Positions 5,853 through 8,241 of a stretch of 8,241 bases of DNA are shown here, piece by piece. Origin of the DNA: Deltaproteobacteria bacterium (lineage in GTDB: Bacteria; Desulfobacterota; Binatia; UBA9968). The notes under the pieces are model-generated. The model was not told where the DNA came from. It did not search any database and saw only the letters and a list, made by a program, of their open reading frames with translations. Numbering within the stretch: the first letter of the stretch is position 1; the number at the start of each line of letters is the position of its first letter. The DNA lies in assembly GCA_005878685.1 (NCBI GenBank), contig VBLN01000078.1, forward strand, positions 1 through 8,241, in the 5' to 3' direction. The position numbers were made by a program, and so were the translations under genes.

Positions 5853-6458
5853 CTACTGCTTTAACGCTCCCTTAGCCGGGATGGTCCAGAAATAAACCGT
5901 GCGCCCGTTGACCCGCTCTGTCTTGTCCGGCTTCCAATCTCCCATGTCAAAGGCGTGAGAGACGACCCGAGAGCCCGGCTTAAGTTGACTTAACAGGTTC
6001 GGCCTTAGTTTTAAATTCACGTCGGGCAAAAGGTACATCGTCACCACCGTCGCACCGGATAGGTCCACAGTCAGGATATCCTGCTGGCGGATCTCTGCGA
6101 GCTTTTCCACTCCCGCTTTCCGAATGTTTTCCCGGGACTCTTTAATGAGGTCCGGGTCAATCTCGAATCCCACCGCCCGTGCGCCCTGCTTTGCTGCCGT
6201 GATAACGATTCTTCCATCACCAGAGCCCAGATCATAGACTACATCCCCTTTCTTAACTGCGGCCAAATCCACCATCTTGTCCACGACCTCTTGAGGAGTC
6301 GGCACAAAGGGAACGATTTTCTTGGACTCGATGCCTGCATCCTGGGCAAGCGCCGCGTCCGTTGCAGCTCCGAATAGACTTGGGCCGAATGCCAACCATG
6401 CGATTAGCGCCAGCAGCGCGCATGAACCGAGCCATGAAGATCCGCGGTGTGTTCTCAT
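5853..6458 (-). CDS. Class I SAM-dependent methyltransferase with signal peptide
   Basis: This 201-residue protein has a Rossmann-type methyltransferase core. Motif I is DLGSGDGR (76-83), the acidic ribose-binding residue is Glu99 in GFEIDPDL, and a QQDILTVDL segment (125-133) follows. YLLPDVNLKLRP (142-153) and RVVSHAFDMGDW (164-175) resemble the FAM173/ATPSCKMT-like lysine methyltransferase group; the substrate here is unknown. The first 40 residues look like a Sec signal peptide or anchor: basic start, hydrophobic 10-30, and an ALAQ-D junction near 39. A methyltransferase outside the cytoplasm would lack SAM, so the segment may instead be an anchor with the enzyme facing inward (inference). 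A strong ribosome binding site (AAGGAGGT, eight bases from ATG) supports this start. It lies 35 bases before the Cox11-like gene and 67 after the small secreted protein. Confidence 0.88.
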   Translation of the reverse strand: MRTHRGSSWLGSCALLALIAWLAFGPSLFGAATDAALAQDAGIESKKIVPFVPTPQEVVDKMVDLAAVKKGDVVYDLGSGDGRIVITAAKQGARAVGFEIDPDLIKESRENIRKAGVEKLAEIRQQDILTVDLSGATVVTMYLLPDVNLKLRPNLLSQLKPGSRVVSHAFDMGDWKPDKTERVNGRTVYFWTIPAKGALKQ

Positions 6459-6466
6459 CTGGGCTT

Positions 6467-6474
6467 ACCTCCTT
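6467..6474 (-). promoter_or_regulatory. Strong ribosome binding site of the methyltransferase
   Basis: AAGGAGGT on the minus strand lies eight bases before the ATG at 6456-6458. It matters because it fixes the start that includes the signal peptide-like segment, rather than a later one that would give a cytoplasmic enzyme. Confidence 0.75.
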
Positions 6475-6525
6475 TTGCGATCATAGCAAAAAATATTCAG
6501 TTTGAAACAGAGAGCCAAAGGTCGG

Positions 6526-6945
6526 TTACTTCATCACAAAATTGACTTTGTCGCTGGCGTCGAGCTCGGTCTGGTGATCTTTGGCTACGACCCTCAGCTC
6601 CAGTGTGTGCTTGCCCGGCCGGATTCCCGTCAAAGTTCCTTTCTCGCTTTTGAACATGCCCATCATCTCGCCATCGACGTAAGCGTGGACGTGCTCACCG
6701 CGCTTGCCCTTCGTTAGCTTGAATTGAAGCGGAACCTTATCGCCCTTCAGGATCTCGCCCGCCTTAGGAGAGACGATCTTCACGCTGGCGCCTTCTGCCG
6801 GCTGAAGCGCCGACTTGGCCGGCTTCTTTGCCGGCTGTTTCATGGGCATGTCCATACCCTTCATGTGCCCTTCTTGAGATAGTGCCGATACCGAAAGCGA
6901 GAGGATCCATACTGTCACAAGAGGAACTAAGCGCAGACTTTTCAT
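6526..6945 (-). CDS. Small secreted protein with Met/His segment and HxH beta domain
   Basis: This is a 139-residue exported protein. Residues 1-23 form a signal peptide ending ALSQ. Next comes a short Met/His segment (EGHMKGMDMPMKQ, 25-37), of the kind found in periplasmic copper-binding proteins, and a Lys/Pro/Ala linker. Residues 55-139 form a beta-type domain starting VKIVSPKAGE, with a central HVHAYVDG (85-92; His85 and His87) and further His113 and His124. This domain is about 60 percent identical (51 of 85 by my count) to the C-terminus of the CopD fusion encoded just upstream, so it is a tandem domain duplication. I do not know a named function; by context it may bind copper(I) in the periplasm and work with the CopD protein. 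The ribosome binding site AAGGAGG lies seven bases before the ATG, and the gap to the CopD stop is 19 bases. Confidence 0.85.
   Translation of the reverse strand: MKSLRLVPLVTVWILSLSVSALSQEGHMKGMDMPMKQPAKKPAKSALQPAEGASVKIVSPKAGEILKGDKVPLQFKLTKGKRGEHVHAYVDGEMMGMFKSEKGTLTGIRPGKHTLELRVVAKDHQTELDASDKVNFVMK
6529..6783 (-). repeat. Duplicated HxH domain, stand-alone copy
   Basis: This region encodes residues 55-139 of the small secreted protein. It aligns without gaps to the last 85 residues of the CopD fusion, with the longest identical runs at HVHAYVDG, GTLTGI and DHQTELDAS. Confidence 0.85.
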
Positions 6946-6964
6946 CTCCTATCCTCCTTGATCT

Positions 6965-8218
6965 TCATTGCACTACAAAATCAGTTTGGGCGCTAGCATC
7001 CAACTCGGTTTGGTGGTCCTCGGCGACGATCCTGAGCTCCAGCCTGTGTTGACCCGGCTGGATTCCCGTGAGAGTTCCCTGCTCGCTTTCGAACATACCC
7101 ACAAGCGATCCGTCCACGTAGGCGTGAACATGATGGCCTCTTTTTCCTCTAATCATCGTGAATCGAATCGGAATCTGGTCGCTATGAAAAACTTGTCCTG
7201 GTTTTGGAGTCACTAGGGTGACTCTCGCTCCTTCGGCCGCTTGAAGTTTTCCTCCTTGATGGAGGTGGCCCGCGGTCGCATCAGTTTGGTGCTGGGAGTG
7301 CGAGCTGTGGAGCGCTGGAGGAAGCACCGTGAGGAAACCTGTCACACAAAGAACGAGAAGGCCGAGAAGGCTCTCAGCACCGATTCTATTCAGGGCCTTT
7401 CTCCCAAGGAGAGGCGCTTCCGCTTTCGCTTGCGCAGCTTTGAGGAGCCTCGGCTTGGTCGAAAGAAAATTAAGGGTGCCCAGAATAAACATGACGCAGA
7501 AGAGGAAAAGCTTTAATAGTAGGACCCTGCCATAAGAGGTTCCCCAGAGCGCGTTGAAGGGCTGGACATGTATCCAGCTCTGGTAGAGTCCAGTGAGGAA
7601 GAGGACGGCGACACTGATAAGCGCGATGGTCGAGAAGCGGCCGACGATCTCGGCGGCCCAGAATAGAGACGACCGTAGTCGCGTGAGACCCTGAAAAAGA
7701 GTCCAGAAAAGCACTGGCAGTCCTCCCGCCCAGAGGGCTGTTGCAACAAGATGGATGGCATCGGCCGCAACGATGATCGAGGTGTTTTCCTTTACAGCGC
7801 TCGCGTGACTCATGAGACTACGGCAGGCGACCAGAGGCCACGCAAGCATGAATAGTATGCGAGCCGCCCTTGCAGCTTTTGCATCCCTAAGGAGCAGAAT
7901 TCCTCCCACCATTAGGAGAACTCCGTAGACTTCACGTCCCAGCCAAACCCTGCCGCTCTGAGTGCGAAGCAGATAACGGTTTAGAGTATCCAGCGATGGA
8001 ATTTGTCCGCCCTGGAGCTTTGCCCCTTGAACCACGAGCCAGATACCGGCAACGAAGAGGAAAGCAAGAAGCAGCGCTAACGAGGAGAGGAAAAGTTGTC
8101 GACAAATTTTGGCGGGCTCTCCTTTTGGCAGCACAAAACCAGCCGTCATTAGAGTACCCACGAGGAGAGCAGAAACAGCGAACAGGATGCCGGAAACGGC
8201 TGCTTCAAGGACAAACAT
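6965..8218 (-). CDS. CopD-type copper membrane protein fused to C-terminal HxH domain
   Basis: This 417-residue protein belongs to the CopD family, associated with copper uptake or copper resistance. About eight hydrophobic segments lie between residues 5 and 300. Typical CopD features are SHAS (His138), DAIHLVATALWAGG (153-166, His156), the RFSTIALISVAVLFLTGLYQ helix (194-213) and the TSYGRVLLLKL segment (227-237). A His-rich linker follows (His304, 307, 310, 318, 320). Then residues 333-417 form a soluble beta-type domain with HHVHAYVDG (362-370). The stand-alone CopD family normally ends near the last helix, so this tail is an added domain, presumably on the outer side, and it matches the next gene's product. 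An in-frame stop just upstream supports the ATG, though no clear ribosome binding site is visible. The preceding gene lies beyond the window. Confidence 0.88.
   Translation of the reverse strand: MFVLEAAVSGILFAVSALLVGTLMTAGFVLPKGEPAKICRQLFLSSLALLLAFLFVAGIWLVVQGAKLQGGQIPSLDTLNRYLLRTQSGRVWLGREVYGVLLMVGGILLLRDAKAARAARILFMLAWPLVACRSLMSHASAVKENTSIIVAADAIHLVATALWAGGLPVLFWTLFQGLTRLRSSLFWAAEIVGRFSTIALISVAVLFLTGLYQSWIHVQPFNALWGTSYGRVLLLKLFLFCVMFILGTLNFLSTKPRLLKAAQAKAEAPLLGRKALNRIGAESLLGLLVLCVTGFLTVLPPALHSSHSQHQTDATAGHLHQGGKLQAAEGARVTLVTPKPGQVFHSDQIPIRFTMIRGKRGHHVHAYVDGSLVGMFESEQGTLTGIQPGQHRLELRIVAEDHQTELDASAQTDFVVQ
6968..7222 (-). repeat. Duplicated HxH domain, copy fused to CopD
   Basis: This region encodes residues 333-417 of the CopD fusion. 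It is the counterpart of the domain at 6529-6783, about 60 percent identical at protein level. The divergence shows an old rather than recent duplication. Confidence 0.85.
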
Positions 8219-8241
8219 GATCAGTGGTCACTTCTTCCCGG

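Larger units (their letters stand above)
836..8218 (-). other. Putative copper/thiol-redox operon
   Basis: Eleven same-strand genes follow one another. In transcription order the gaps are 19, 67, 35, -11, 22, 2, -1, -4, 12 (with the rhodanese read through its TGA) and 63 bases. Overlaps of the TAATG and ATGA type mark the SCO A, VKOR and rhodanese junctions. The tightly packed part, 1094-5817, is very probably one transcript. Whether the CopD and methyltransferase genes and the last DUF1059-like gene share it is less certain. No clear promoter or terminator is visible inside the window, and the 67-base convergent gap at 769-835 holds only small hairpins without a T tract. Confidence 0.65.

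Noticed and set aside
6480..6508. Possible promoter before the methyltransferase (TATGAT with a weak -35, 17-base spacer, minus strand)
   Set aside because: The -35 matches only three of six positions, and the predicted transcript would begin at the ribosome binding site itself, leaving almost no leader.
6818..6835. GCCGGC-TTCTTT-GCCGGC inverted repeat resembling a terminator stem
   Set aside because: It comes from repeated Pro-Ala-Lys codons in the linker of the small secreted protein, inside the gene.
8219..8241. Possible end of a preceding gene upstream of the CopD fusion
   Set aside because: Only 23 bases remain; a stop codon can be read there, but too little sequence exists to support any gene.

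Overview
The window reads as chromosomal DNA from an aerobically respiring, Gram-negative-type bacterium with moderate GC. Exported copper and thiol-redox proteins dominate it. I cannot name the lineage from sequence alone; the gene mix would suit an uncultured soil or sediment group such as Desulfobacterota, Methylomirabilota or Nitrospirota relatives, but this is a weak inference. I see no tRNA, rRNA, CRISPR array, insertion sequence or phage gene.

Layout. One plus-strand gene (37-768) encodes a 243-residue protein of unknown function with a Cys/His-rich tail. It converges on a minus-strand cluster that fills 836-8218. In transcription order (right to left) the cluster encodes: a CopD-type membrane protein with an extra C-terminal beta-type domain; a small secreted paralogue of that domain; a methyltransferase with a signal peptide; a membrane-anchored protein whose C-terminus resembles Cox11; SCO protein B; a DUF4382-like secreted protein; SCO protein A; a VKOR-thioredoxin fusion; a membrane-anchored rhodanese; QueC; and a small DUF1059-like protein. 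From the Cox11-like gene to the rhodanese, genes overlap or lie within 22 bases of each other, so that stretch at least is very probably one operon.

How the genes fit together (inference). SCO proteins and Cox11 deliver copper to cytochrome c oxidase, CopD-family proteins are linked to copper import, and VKOR-thioredoxin drives disulfide formation outside the membrane. The core of the cluster therefore looks like an extracytoplasmic copper-insertion and thiol-redox module, probably serving assembly of a copper-containing terminal oxidase. QueC (7-deazaguanine synthesis) and the DUF1059-like protein have no obvious link to this theme.

Most notable observation. The rhodanese reading frame has a single in-frame TGA exactly at the catalytic cysteine position (1892-1894). 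The frame then stays open for 45 more codons that complete a normal rhodanese fold. A short hairpin with a GUC loop lies 20 bases from the TGA, where a bacterial SECIS element is expected. This is a strong candidate for a selenocysteine-containing exported rhodanese that a standard gene caller would truncate. Other points of interest are the Cox11-like domain lacking the CFCF copper motif, the CopD fusion beside its own stand-alone domain, and the apparently exported SAM-dependent methyltransferase.
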